This document shows positions 37,088 to 45,929 of a stretch of 64,000 bases of DNA, one piece after another; positions within the stretch are counted from its first letter, which is position 1, and each line of letters begins with the position of its first letter. Position numbers and translations under genes: made by a program. Origin of the DNA: Psychrobacillus sp. OK028 (GTDB taxonomy: Bacteria; Bacillota; Bacilli; Bacillales_A; Planococcaceae); the NCBI RefSeq assembly GCF_900103605.1, contig NZ_FNHY01000006.1, positions 124,001 through 188,000 of the forward strand, read 5' to 3'. The notes under the pieces are model-generated. The model searched no databases. It saw nothing but the letters and a program-made list of their open reading frames with translations, and was not told the DNA's origin.

Positions 37088-37182
37088 TACGGATGATACT
37101 GTAGATAAGGCACTAGACAATGATCCACTAGAAGAAAACCGATTGGACAATGATCCTTTAAATAAACGTGAGAGAATATAAT
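37088..37182 (+). other. Possible short coding segment with internal repeat and no standard start
   Basis: An AGGAGAAG site at 37075 is followed by an open segment whose only candidate start is ATT; it encodes TDDTVDKALDNDPLEENRL with LDNDPLxxxxLDNDPL repeated, and ends at TAA. A plus-strand terminator follows. It may be a tiny gene, a gene broken by a one-base change (an ATG lies out of frame at 37093), or chance. The stretch from 36798 to 37070 holds nothing else recognisable. Confidence 0.3.
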
Positions 37183-37202
37183 AACTAAATTCCAATAGAC
37201 TA

Positions 37203-37242
37203 TGAACCCCAACCATTAATTGATGGTTGGGGTTTTATAAAC
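37203..37242 (+). terminator. Plus-strand terminator ahead of the convergent ABC exporter operon
   Basis: AACCCCAACCA and TGGTTGGGGTT pair around TTAATTGA, followed by TTATAAAC. The minus-strand tail is not T-rich, so it best ends a rightward transcript. Confidence 0.8.
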
Positions 37243-37255
37243 TGTTTTATAAAGA

Positions 37256-38059
37256 TTAAAGCGGAAGGTCTTTTCTTTTAAATACTTCTAAACTCGCTAT
37301 ATAGAGGACAATGCCAAGACCTAAAAGAACGATCAGTTTCCACCAATAGTTTTCTCCTTCTAGAATAGCAGTTGTATCAAATAATGCGTTAATTGTGAAG
37401 TAACTAAATACATTAAGGCTATCATCAACAGAACTTAGCAACTGAAATAAGAAAAAGGCAATAGGAATACCAGCACCAAAAGCAAGGGAGTTTTTCGATA
37501 AGTTGCAATAACTTGAGAAAAAGAATGAAATACTGCTAATCGCAAACATTAATAAAAATAAACCAACATTCAACATAATAAAATCAGCTACTACAATATC
37601 CATGTCAGAATGAATAACTTGTATTGTAATAAAACCAGCAGTTGTTTCAATACAGAACATCACAACTAAGGCAACAATTAAGTAAAAAGCCTGTGTAACA
37701 ATAATGGTTGATCGTTTCGTTGGTGTTGACAATAAGTATGCCATAGAGCCACGATCAACTTGAGAGGCAATTAAACTATTTGCTGTCATAATGATATAAA
37801 TAATTGGGAAAATGACACCATGAATCGAATAGTAGGTTGAAGCAAGCATACTTAGTAAAGTCGTTTGTCCAAGTAATCCTGCTAGTGCAGTACCTTCTAC
37901 CAAATGACTAACATCTGCTAATGTACTATCATCAAATACAGCGACCATGACTATTTGTAATAAAGTTAAAACAATAGTGAAAATTAGCCAAAGCTTTACA
38001 TTTGCGCGTAAGGTTTGTTTAAAAATCGTGCCATTAATTATAGGATTGCCCTCCTGCAT
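37256..38059 (-). CDS. ABC-2-type exporter permease
   Basis: 267 residues with about six membrane helices (at 23-43, 78-100, 125-150, 162-185, 190-212 and 238-258). The segment SLIASQVDRGSMAYLLSTPTKRSTIIV is typical of ABC-2 permeases of drug or peptide efflux systems. Its start lies inside the end of the upstream ATPase gene (26-base overlap). The substrate is unknown; comparable bacilli systems export or detoxify antimicrobial peptides. Confidence 0.85.
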   Translation of the reverse strand: MQEGNPIINGTIFKQTLRANVKLWLIFTIVLTLLQIVMVAVFDDSTLADVSHLVEGTALAGLLGQTTLLSMLASTYYSIHGVIFPIIYIIMTANSLIASQVDRGSMAYLLSTPTKRSTIIVTQAFYLIVALVVMFCIETTAGFITIQVIHSDMDIVVADFIMLNVGLFLLMFAISSISFFFSSYCNLSKNSLAFGAGIPIAFFLFQLLSSVDDSLNVFSYFTINALFDTTAILEGENYWWKLIVLLGLGIVLYIASLEVFKRKDLPL

Positions 38060-38930
38060 ATAGGTGATAGAAGTGCTCTTGAAGCGTATGCTTTTGTTCT
38101 GTTATGTTATCGATTTGATACGTTGACAAAATAGCTAAAAAATCATTTAATGCATTATTTTCAATGTTTACAGAAACAGTTGAATTACTTATAGCCATCG
38201 AATCTAACTTCTCTTGAATAAAACGAGTACATTCCTGCTCATTGCTAAACTCGATGATGAAGTGTTGATTTTCAGTTGACGTAATCGTTGAAACAAGTGT
38301 GACTGTAACTATCTTACCCTCCTTAATCATCGCCACTTTATCACAAATTTCTTCGATTTCTTCGAACATATGGCTAGACATAAAAATCGTTTTACCTTTA
38401 GCTTTTTCTTCTTTGATAATTTGTATAAATTCCGCCCGCATTAAAGGATCAAGTCCCGTTGTAGGCTCATCCAAAATTAGGATGGGCGAGTTGGCCATCA
38501 GTGCGACAACAATCGCAGTTTTTTGTTTCATTCCCTTAGACATACGTTTAATATTTGCTGATGGATCAAGCTGGAGCCTGTCGATCAATTCGTTTGCGTA
38601 GCTTAAATCTGTTAGTTGTAGAAGATTTGCTTGCTGTTGAATGAAATCCCAGCCAGTTGATACATCAGGAAATGCAATTTCACCCGGCACATAGCCAACC
38701 CACCGCTTGATCTCTGCAGCATCTTGCCAAGCATCAAGGGTATTAATTTTCACTGTTCCTGTATTGGGTTTTAAAAATCCCATTAAGTGGCGAATTGTTG
38801 TTGTTTTACCCGCTCCGTTTGTACCGACAAATCCTAATGCTTCACCTGATTCTATGGAAAGGTTTATATTGAAAATGCCTCGACTGTCTCCATAATCTTT
38901 CGTTACATCGTGTAATTCAATCATCGTCAA
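38034..38930 (-). CDS. ABC exporter ATPase 2
   Basis: 298 residues. Walker A GTNGAGKTTTIR, signature MSKGMKQKTAIVVAL (a KGMKQK variant of LSGGQ common in ABC-2 ATPases) and Walker B ILILDEPTTGLDPL are intact, followed by a C-terminal accessory region of about 90 residues as in BcrA/YtrB relatives. It overlaps the preceding ATPase gene by 4 bases and the permease gene by 26. Probably pairs with ATPase 1 to form an asymmetric motor. Confidence 0.88.
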   Translation of the reverse strand: MTMIELHDVTKDYGDSRGIFNINLSIESGEALGFVGTNGAGKTTTIRHLMGFLKPNTGTVKINTLDAWQDAAEIKRWVGYVPGEIAFPDVSTGWDFIQQQANLLQLTDLSYANELIDRLQLDPSANIKRMSKGMKQKTAIVVALMANSPILILDEPTTGLDPLMRAEFIQIIKEEKAKGKTIFMSSHMFEEIEEICDKVAMIKEGKIVTVTLVSTITSTENQHFIIEFSNEQECTRFIQEKLDSMAISNSTVSVNIENNALNDFLAILSTYQIDNITEQKHTLQEHFYHLYAGGQSYN

Positions 38931-39850
38931 GGCAACTCCCCTCCTACACGTCTATCGTAAAATTCCATGAAATGTTTCTCTAAGCTAAAAGGCACTTCGT
39001 TGAAGCTCAAAATAGGAATGGCAGCTAAAAGTTTGATAAGCCGTGATAAATTATTTGGATAACAGCCAATTTGAAGTTCAAATGCGGATTCATTTTTATT
39101 AACCAGATGGAAATCTGTATTCGATTCAATCAACTGCCCAAGCTGCTTATAATCCAACGCATTTTTGACTTTCACATGAAAGACCTTTTCTGTCATTTTT
39201 AATAGTTCTAGTTTGTTGAATGAAGAGATTACGTGTCCATCTTTAATAATCGAAATTTCATCACAAGTAGCATCGACTTCGGTAAAAATATGACTTGAAA
39301 GTAAAATTGTTTTGCCACGCTTTTTTTCTTCTCTCACGAAATTTATAAAGCGTTGCTGCATAATTGGGTCTAAACCACTTGTTGGCTCATCGAGTACGAG
39401 AACATTCGGATCATGCATGAATGCAGTCACAATTGCTAATTTTCTTTTCATACCAAGTGACATACGTTTTATCCTCCCAGAGGCATCGAGCTCAAAGAAA
39501 TCTATTAGTTTTTTACAATGTGTATCATCGTTTACTTTTCTTAAATCCATCATCATTCGTATGAATTGCTCACCTGTTAAATGTTCAGGTAATGCTACTT
39601 CACCAGGTAAATAGCCGAGTTTTTCTTGTATAGTACTAGCATTTGTCCAACTATTTAGACCATTTACTGTTACGATTCCTTGTTGTGGTTTTGAGAATCC
39701 CATAATGTGACGTATAGCAGTCGTTTTACCAGCTCCATTTGGTCCCAGAAAGCCATATACAGTGGCTTTTTCAACATTAAATGAAATATCAAAAATCCCC
39801 CGTCCATGCCCATAATCCTTTGTGACATGTTGTAATGAAATGATTGTCAT
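38927..39850 (-). CDS. ABC exporter ATPase 1
   Basis: 307 residues. Walker A GPNGAGKTTAIR, signature MSLGMKRKLAIVTAF, Walker B VLVLDEPTSGLDP and the H-loop LLSSHIF are intact. It is a diverged paralogue of the next gene: both begin ISLQHVTKDYGHGRGIFDI or a close equivalent. ATG 39850 was chosen with GAAGGAGTG upstream, which removes a long membrane-like extension without a ribosome site. First gene of the three-gene exporter operon; no regulator is adjacent. Confidence 0.88.
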   Translation of the reverse strand: MTIISLQHVTKDYGHGRGIFDISFNVEKATVYGFLGPNGAGKTTAIRHIMGFSKPQQGIVTVNGLNSWTNASTIQEKLGYLPGEVALPEHLTGEQFIRMMMDLRKVNDDTHCKKLIDFFELDASGRIKRMSLGMKRKLAIVTAFMHDPNVLVLDEPTSGLDPIMQQRFINFVREEKKRGKTILLSSHIFTEVDATCDEISIIKDGHVISSFNKLELLKMTEKVFHVKVKNALDYKQLGQLIESNTDFHLVNKNESAFELQIGCYPNNLSRLIKLLAAIPILSFNEVPFSLEKHFMEFYDRRVGGELP

Positions 39851-40037
39851 CTTCTCACTCCTTCTATCTTTAAGGAATTTAATTGTTTTTTGCAATAATA
39901 TCATTATAACTAGCATTTTTATACAATTCATTTCTGAACACACTGTTGTATAAAGTGCAATCTGGGTATAATATATGAAGTTATATACTATCGGCAAGTT
40001 TAAATAATGTGTTTATTACTCAACGGTTAATATTTAT

Positions 40038-40148
40038 CTATTGAGTAGCTAAGAGGATTTTAACTGTTGGAATCTGTGTTGATAAAAAAATAATTCCTAA
40101 CACAATGACCGCAATAAATGGCAATACTAAAAATTTGTTTTTCATCAT
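40038..40148 (-). CDS. Small single-pass membrane peptide, 36 residues
   Basis: Begins MMKNKFLVLPFIAVIVLGII: a basic start and one hydrophobic helix (about 6-22), then TQIPTVKILLATQ outside. GGAGGGG lies four (first ATG) or seven (second ATG) bases upstream, an excellent site. It could be a signal-like peptide, a small regulator of the adjacent exporter or a membrane toxin; nothing decides between these. The gene lies between the exporter and the partition cassette. Confidence 0.55.
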   Translation of the reverse strand: MMKNKFLVLPFIAVIVLGIIFLSTQIPTVKILLATQ

Positions 40149-40284
40149 TTCCCCTCCAATTAATAAACATTGTGTTGTTTAACAATATTCAATATAAAAG
40201 AAAAAATGATTAAACGCTATCGGCAAAAAATAAAGAAACGTTGAGTAATGAACACTTTCAGTGAATATGATGATTAAATATAAA

Positions 40285-40336
40285 ATACAAAATCCCCCTG
40301 AAAGCAGTTGTCACTGATTCCAGGGGGATTTTGATT
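40285..40336 (-). terminator. Terminator of the actin-like partition operon
   Basis: AAAATCCCCCTG and CAGGGGGATTTT pair; the minus strand continues GTATTTTATATT. Confidence 0.88.
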
Positions 40337-40376
40337 TCTTTAATAGATTTGAAATATTGCTACACATTTACAACTT

Positions 40377-40994
40377 TTATTTATTCATTCTTGAAAGAAA
40401 GTCTCCAAGTAAATCATCTAAGCTTTCAGTTTCGACATGCTGTACGGAATCTTCATCCGTTGCAACATGCTCTTGTTTTGCTTGTTCCCAGTCAAAGTTC
40501 ATCAAATCATCTTCAAGTTCATCTGTTGGAAAATCTGATTGGATCCCCTCTGGCTCTGGTTCAGTCGAAAAATTAATATTAGAATTAAACTTATCTTCTA
40601 CTTTTTCCGTCGGCTCAGGTTGTAAATATAGGGCTTGGTCAATATCTAAGGCATTACTGTTAAGAGAGGCAAGAATAGACATTGCACGAACTGGATCTGA
40701 CAACAAATGGTATACAATATTTCCTAGCATAGCTTCGGAGTGTGCATGTTTGAGCCAGTTTCGCTGTTCTTTGCTTAACTGCTTAGGCATAGGAATAGTG
40801 ATAGTTTCTCTATCCTTAGATAAGGAGGTACTTACCCCCTCCAAAACAAACTCCGCTATTTTGCTAGAAAAGTTTCTTCTCTCAGTCTCTTTTAACTTTT
40901 GCATTTGCTTTAAAATGTGATCAGGAGTGTCAGAAGGGAGACGAAAAGTAATTGCTTGACCCCTTTGGATACCAGAGTTCCTTGATTTTTCCAT
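40377..40994 (-). CDS. ParR-like adaptor with ribbon-helix-helix N-terminus
   Basis: 205 residues. Residues about 12-55 fit a ribbon-helix-helix DNA-binding domain: strand GQAITFRLP, helix DHILKQMQKLKETE, turn, helix NFSSKIAEFVLEGV. The rest is acidic, with a long Glu/Asp-rich tail ending SLDDLLGDFLSRMNK, a helix suited to docking an actin filament end. Position 9 bases after a ParM-like gene matches the ParM-ParR order of type II partition systems. It probably binds the repeats at 42275-42443. No close family name was recognised; the assignment rests on fold pattern and context. Confidence 0.72.
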   Translation of the reverse strand: MEKSRNSGIQRGQAITFRLPSDTPDHILKQMQKLKETERRNFSSKIAEFVLEGVSTSLSKDRETITIPMPKQLSKEQRNWLKHAHSEAMLGNIVYHLLSDPVRAMSILASLNSNALDIDQALYLQPEPTEKVEDKFNSNINFSTEPEPEGIQSDFPTDELEDDLMNFDWEQAKQEHVATDEDSVQHVETESLDDLLGDFLSRMNK

Positions 40995-41003
40995 AAAATC
41001 ACC

Positions 41004-42188
41004 CTATTTTTCTACTTTTTGTTTCGGTGCTTCATTGCTTTTTATATCCTTTTTATTCTTTCTAACAAAATCAGAGATTAATTTGTAGTAAGCATTTGCC
41101 ATCATCCAAATACTTTCCTTCTCATCTTCAAAGAATTCGATATTATAGCCATTTAGGTTATTGTTTAGTGTTTTAATATATTCTTTTAATACAATCGCAC
41201 CGCCACCTACAAAATAGCAGATTTCTGTTTGCGAATTTTTTTGCCAAACATTACGCAAATGGCGATATTCTTTTTTCGCTAAGTCTAAAAGAATTCGATC
41301 GGTAATATCATGGACGCTCGTACGGCTACCATTCACCATAATATGATTTCTGTCATTTTTTCTGGTAATGATATCTACAACATCTCTACGGCTATCTAAT
41401 TCCACACCATGCTTCAATCTAATTTCTTCTCTAATCGACTCTAGTGCTTCAGAAACACCTAAATTGAATCCCTGTGCTTTATCGTCATCTACATTACGAT
41501 TCTTAATAACCGCAACATCAGTTGATAAGCCACCTATATCTTGTATAAGGATACTTTTGTCTACTAAATCTCTATTAATAATGTTTAAATCATTATCCAT
41601 TACTAAGTTAATATATGCCGCAAATCCTTCAGGATATATTTTAACTTCATCAAACTTGATATTTACTTTTAACCCTTGGTATTTAGGCGTTACTAAAAAC
41701 TCTACTTGGTGAACTGACCCTAATAGTTGCGAGCGATAGCCTACATCTTTTCCTTCTTTTACTTCACGAAGTGGCAGACCCGTTCCTAGTGTATAGTTTG
41801 CATCAATTACATTATTGTTCTTTTTAAAAGCTTCTGCGTTTTCTCCTCTAACTGCATCCAAAGCTAGAGTAGCAAATAACATAACTAACGTTTGATCTTC
41901 CTCTGATTTGTTGCTACCAGGGTCTAATTCAGTCGCATTATCACTTTTTGTTGCTAAGCTACCAACACGGTAAATAACATTATTTTCGTTTAAGGCAGGG
42001 GAGTGTACTTTAATATGAATTCCTTCAATTGGATCCTTATCATTCAGTTCCTCTATACCTATTACTGGTCTATCCTCTGTTGATACTGCTATGACATTTG
42101 GAATATTTAGTTCATAATCTAATTTGCCAAATAAAGCTTTAACTGAGTCATTTCCTACATCGATTGCGCAAATTCTTGAAGTGTTCAT
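41004..42188 (-). CDS. ParM/Alp-family actin-like ATPase
   Basis: 394 residues of the bacterial actin superfamily, ALP_N/StbA group. Phosphate-1 motif CAIDVGNDSVKALFGK (8-23), phosphate-2 QDIGGLSTDVAVI (about 215-228) and adenosine motif CYFVGGGAIVLKEYI (about 335-349) are intact, so it should bind ATP and polymerise. Such proteins push or pull plasmid copies apart. ATG 42188 was selected with AAGGGAT upstream. The ParR-like gene follows and an array of TTGTATACA-like repeats precedes it. Chromosomal neighbours make this an unusual location. Confidence 0.88.
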   Translation of the reverse strand: MNTSRICAIDVGNDSVKALFGKLDYELNIPNVIAVSTEDRPVIGIEELNDKDPIEGIHIKVHSPALNENNVIYRVGSLATKSDNATELDPGSNKSEEDQTLVMLFATLALDAVRGENAEAFKKNNNVIDANYTLGTGLPLREVKEGKDVGYRSQLLGSVHQVEFLVTPKYQGLKVNIKFDEVKIYPEGFAAYINLVMDNDLNIINRDLVDKSILIQDIGGLSTDVAVIKNRNVDDDKAQGFNLGVSEALESIREEIRLKHGVELDSRRDVVDIITRKNDRNHIMVNGSRTSVHDITDRILLDLAKKEYRHLRNVWQKNSQTEICYFVGGGAIVLKEYIKTLNNNLNGYNIEFFEDEKESIWMMANAYYKLISDFVRKNKKDIKSNEAPKQKVEK

Positions 42189-42274
42189 CAAATCATCCCT
42201 TCAACTATATGTTCTACCCTTAAAGATTATCTTACTGGCAAAGCTCGGTCAATCCACCAAAAGTTGTATTCAAA

Positions 42275-42443
42275 TTGTACACATGCAAACTACTTTTGCA
42301 TACATATAACCTATTTTTGTACACTTGTGTACATTCTTGTACACATCCCTATAAATCAATATGTACACTTCTTTGTATACTTGTTTACTAAATTGCACAC
42401 ATTTTGTTTTCTTTTTGTATACTTGTATACAAATTTGAATACA
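42275..42443. repeat. Centromere-like (parC) array of 9-bp repeats
   Basis: Twelve matches to TTGTATACA/T: starts at 42275, 42296, 42317, 42325, 42337, 42361, 42373, 42381, 42393, 42415, 42423 and 42435. The main series is spaced 20-24 bp, about two helical turns, with extra units at 8-bp offsets making local palindromes such as TTTGTATACTTGTATACAAA. It lies immediately upstream of the actin-like gene, where type II partition centromeres sit, and is the likely binding site of the ribbon-helix-helix protein. Confidence 0.75.
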
Positions 42444-42723
42444 CCTCATTTTATTGTGAAAACAAAAAAAATATATAAGTTTCTTAATAGCTTTTGCTCC
42501 TACAGTCCTATTAAAAATTGATAGTAATATTGTTTTAATTACCTATTTCTTATTTTAAGCCTTTAAAGAGTCTTTCAAGGCTTTTAAACTAAATAAGACA
42601 TTCTGGTATTAAGAATTAAAAATGATTAACTTAGAATGGCTTTTTCGCAGTCAAAATAGCAGGGCTAAGTTTAAAACTGTTTACTTTTAAAAAAGTAGTT
42701 AACTAAAATCGAAACTAGTAAAT
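42444..42723. other. AT-rich intergenic region
   Basis: About 280 bases between the repeat array and the helicase terminator. An AAGCCTT/AAGGCTT hairpin lies near 42556-42584. No gene seen. Confidence 0.4.
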
Positions 42724-42767
42724 AAAAAATCCAAGTTAAACGGTGAACGCTTAACTTGGATTTTTCT
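42724..42767. terminator. Terminator of the helicase gene
   Basis: AAAAATCCAAGTTAA and TTAACTTGGATTTTT form a perfect stem. Confidence 0.9.
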
Positions 42768-42779
42768 TCTATGAGCTAC

Positions 42780-45700
42780 CTATTCAATCATTAATATTTC
42801 TTTTATATCCTCCTCTGTCATTGTAGACAAAGTGTCCTTCCCCGAATGAATGACTTCATCGATAAGGTTTTTCTTTTTGTTCTGCAGTTGAGTAATTTTC
42901 TCTTCAATAGTTCCCTTAGCTATTAAACGAATGACGTGTACTTCGTTTTGCTGACCCATTCGATGAGCGCGGTCTGTAGCTTGCTGCTCCACTGCTGGAT
43001 TCCACCATAGGTCGTAAAGAATAACTGTATCTGCTCCAGTCAGATTTAACCCAGTCCCTCCTGCTTTTAACGATATTAGAAATAGATTCCCTTCTCCGTT
43101 ATTAAAACGATCGCATAATTCAACTCGCTCCTCAGATGGTGTTTGGCCATCTAAGTAAAAATAAGAAGTTCCCATTCGTATGAGTTGCCCTCTAATGATA
43201 CCTAGCATCCGTGTAAACTGAGAAAAAATAAGCACCCGTCTACCTGAAATACGGCATTCCTCTAACAACTCCATCAACTGTTCAAATTTAGCTGAGCTTC
43301 CCTTATATCCTTCTACAAAAAGTGCTGGATGACAGCATAGCTGGCGAAGTCTAGTTAATCCTGCTAATATTCTAATCCGGTTTCTTTGGAGACTGCCCTT
43401 TTTCAAATGCTTCAAAGCATCCTGTTTGAGCTCAGCTAAATAAGCAGCATACAATGTTTTTTGTTCCATTTGTAATTCGGAATACAGCATCGTTTCCGTC
43501 TTTGCGGGTAATTCCTTTAGGACATCTTGTTTCATCCGGCGCAATATAAAAGGACGTACTCGTTTAGCAATATTTTCACGGCTTAATTCACTAAATGCTC
43601 TTCTGCCAGGCAATAGTTCTGGAAAGACAACATGGAATATGGACCAGAGTTCATCTAAAGCGTTCTCGATTGGGGTTCCTGTTAAGGCAAATCGATATTC
43701 AGCCTGTATCATCTTCACCGCTTTTGCTGTTTTGGTCATTGGGTTTTTAAAAGCCTGTGCTTCGTCTAAGAATAATGTATGAAAAAGGCGGTTTCCATAA
43801 AGATCTATATCCATTCGAAGTGTTGGATATGAAGTAACTATTACATCAGTATGGATAGACTGTTTCCATAAGTTACTTCTATTTGTTTTATCTCCATCTA
43901 TCACCTGCACTTGAATATGGGGCGTGAATTTCTTGAGCTCATTTTTCCAATTATATAAAAGCGATGCAGGACATATGATTAACACTGGTAAATTGCGTGC
44001 ACGAACATCGGAAAGTACAGATTCTATGAAGGAAATACTTTGAAGCGTTTTACCAAGTCCCATATCATCAGCTAGAATACCACCAAATTTATATTTCGCT
44101 AGAAGTTGGAACCATCGAAGCCCTACCTTTTGATAATCTCTTAGTACCCCTTCTAAAGGAATCGGAGTATTTGACTCTAAGATCTCTGGATTGTGCAAGT
44201 TTTTCATAAGCTTAGCAAACTTTTCACCCGGTTCCATCAGGTCGCTTTGCTCCAAAGAGTCGATGAATTGCATTCCTTTTATCAACGGAACATGAATTTC
44301 CTCTTCGAGCGTTTCAGTCGTAATTCCCATGTCGATGATAAAGCTAGATAATGCTTGGTATTCAGGAGTCTCAAGTGAAACTAAGCTACCTCCTGGAATA
44401 CGATAAAACTTTCGCTTTTCCTCAATGGAAGCCATCAGTCTTTGTATTTCTTTTTCTGGAATTTCTTTTAATTCAAACTTAAACTCTAGCCAATCTGTTC
44501 GCTCTTTGACTTCCACTCGTATCCTCGGACCGATATATCCTCTTTGTATACGCATTTTAACAGCTGTGGATGCATATATTTGCACCGATTTCCCCAAGTC
44601 AGGTAGTACATGATATAAAAAATGATACTCAGCCTCTTCATCGAATAAGTAGAAACCACCTGGAGTTTGAGTAAATCCATTGTCCATTAGTACATCGAGT
44701 ATCTGTTGCTCCTTATCGAGCTGGCGTCTAATACCTGGATAATGCATAGCTTCCTGCTCCATCTCCTCACTGGGATTGAGAACAAGATGTCCGTAGTGGA
44801 ATTCAAGGCCTGCTAGTATTCGGTGCTTGACACGGTCTATAAACAGCTTAATGCGCAGCGGTGTTTCTCCCATTCTTTTTGAAATCGAATCTGATATATG
44901 TACATAACCAAGTTTCATAAGTCCAGGTATCGTTTTCTCCATAAAATGATCGATTTGACTCTCTGATATGATTAGTTCATGCTTTCCGGATTGATCGAGC
45001 ATTTCCTTTAACTCGGCTAACCTGATACATTCAGCCTGAGGAAGTTTATACAAAATACCTTCTGAAAATGCGTATCCATAGCCTTTGAACACGATAATTC
45101 GATCGAGTCCTTTCACGTTCAGCTGAAAATTTGTTGTATTCGCTTCGTCAAAAGTAAAACGAAGAGGCAGGTCTTTTCCAAATTGTATACCTTCATATAT
45201 TTTTTCTTCGAACATGAATTTTACTAACGACTCTTTCGTTAATAGAGGAAGTATTTGCTCCCAATCAGATGCTGATATCACTAGAGTATCCGCTTGTCCG
45301 GCTTGCTCATGCTGCCCTCTTAGCAAAAGCTGAAGAACTTCATCCGTTTCTTTAGAAAAGCTGTAAATTTCCTGCACATAATACTGTCCAGGACCATATT
45401 CAAACGGCTCTTTTTTCTCGAGATGAGATAGAAAATCCTTCACGTTAGAAATATGATGTAATGTATTTGCCCCCACATTCATCTGTACTCCAAATCCAAA
45501 CTCGCCTTTCTCTAGGGATACGGGAAGACATATAAATTCCACTAAAAGGGTTTGTCTTTTATCAAAATGCAATTGCTTTGCAGTAGGTTGCACAGAACTA
45601 TTTCCAAATAGATCGAGCATTCTCTTAGCTAGACGTTCTTCTGTTTCCTTTTCCTCTATTACAAATAATACAGCTGCAATATGTTGACAATACGTTTGGA

Positions 45701-45929
45701 CAAATCCTATGGGCGGACAGGTACAAGTGGCACCTACCTTTCCATTCAAATCTGCTAACACCATGACTTCCACATCTTCAACTGCATGCACTGTAGCTTT
45801 GATAAGCGATTCTTCTGGTTGAAAGGATTGCACCTGTACTTTTCCAGCTTGATAATATGATTTGCCTTTTTTAAATGCTGTACTACCACATAATTTTTTT
45901 ATTTTTGATTCATTCATTAAAAAGTTCAT
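42780..45929 (-). CDS. SWIM-domain SNF2-family helicase
   Basis: 1049 residues. An N-terminal SWIM zinc finger (ATCTCPPIGFVQTYCQH, Cys-x-Cys...Cys-x-His, about 66-82) is followed by a long bacterial SNF2-associated region, then a helicase core: motif I DDMGLGKTLQS, DEAQ box LFLDEAQAFKN, TGTPIENALDELWS, FSQFTRMLGIIRG and motif VI QQATDRAHRMGQ. It is a double-stranded DNA translocase that probably remodels protein-DNA complexes; Bacillus YwqA is a similar protein. ATG 45929 follows AAAGGAT. Monocistronic, downstream of a possible gene relic. Confidence 0.92.
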   Translation of the reverse strand: MNFLMNESKIKKLCGSTAFKKGKSYYQAGKVQVQSFQPEESLIKATVHAVEDVEVMVLADLNGKVGATCTCPPIGFVQTYCQHIAAVLFVIEEKETEERLAKRMLDLFGNSSVQPTAKQLHFDKRQTLLVEFICLPVSLEKGEFGFGVQMNVGANTLHHISNVKDFLSHLEKKEPFEYGPGQYYVQEIYSFSKETDEVLQLLLRGQHEQAGQADTLVISASDWEQILPLLTKESLVKFMFEEKIYEGIQFGKDLPLRFTFDEANTTNFQLNVKGLDRIIVFKGYGYAFSEGILYKLPQAECIRLAELKEMLDQSGKHELIISESQIDHFMEKTIPGLMKLGYVHISDSISKRMGETPLRIKLFIDRVKHRILAGLEFHYGHLVLNPSEEMEQEAMHYPGIRRQLDKEQQILDVLMDNGFTQTPGGFYLFDEEAEYHFLYHVLPDLGKSVQIYASTAVKMRIQRGYIGPRIRVEVKERTDWLEFKFELKEIPEKEIQRLMASIEEKRKFYRIPGGSLVSLETPEYQALSSFIIDMGITTETLEEEIHVPLIKGMQFIDSLEQSDLMEPGEKFAKLMKNLHNPEILESNTPIPLEGVLRDYQKVGLRWFQLLAKYKFGGILADDMGLGKTLQSISFIESVLSDVRARNLPVLIICPASLLYNWKNELKKFTPHIQVQVIDGDKTNRSNLWKQSIHTDVIVTSYPTLRMDIDLYGNRLFHTLFLDEAQAFKNPMTKTAKAVKMIQAEYRFALTGTPIENALDELWSIFHVVFPELLPGRRAFSELSRENIAKRVRPFILRRMKQDVLKELPAKTETMLYSELQMEQKTLYAAYLAELKQDALKHLKKGSLQRNRIRILAGLTRLRQLCCHPALFVEGYKGSSAKFEQLMELLEECRISGRRVLIFSQFTRMLGIIRGQLIRMGTSYFYLDGQTPSEERVELCDRFNNGEGNLFLISLKAGGTGLNLTGADTVILYDLWWNPAVEQQATDRAHRMGQQNEVHVIRLIAKGTIEEKITQLQNKKKNLIDEVIHSGKDTLSTMTEEDIKEILMIE

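Noticed and set aside
40357-40920. 187-codon open frame opposite the ParR-like gene
   Set aside because: Ser/Cys-rich mirror translation; the opposite strand has a good start, domain pattern and operon context.
42275-42443. Reading the repeat array as a CRISPR array or plasmid replication origin
   Set aside because: Repeats are only 9 bp with about 12-bp gaps, far too short for CRISPR, and no Rep gene is adjacent; a partition centromere fits better.
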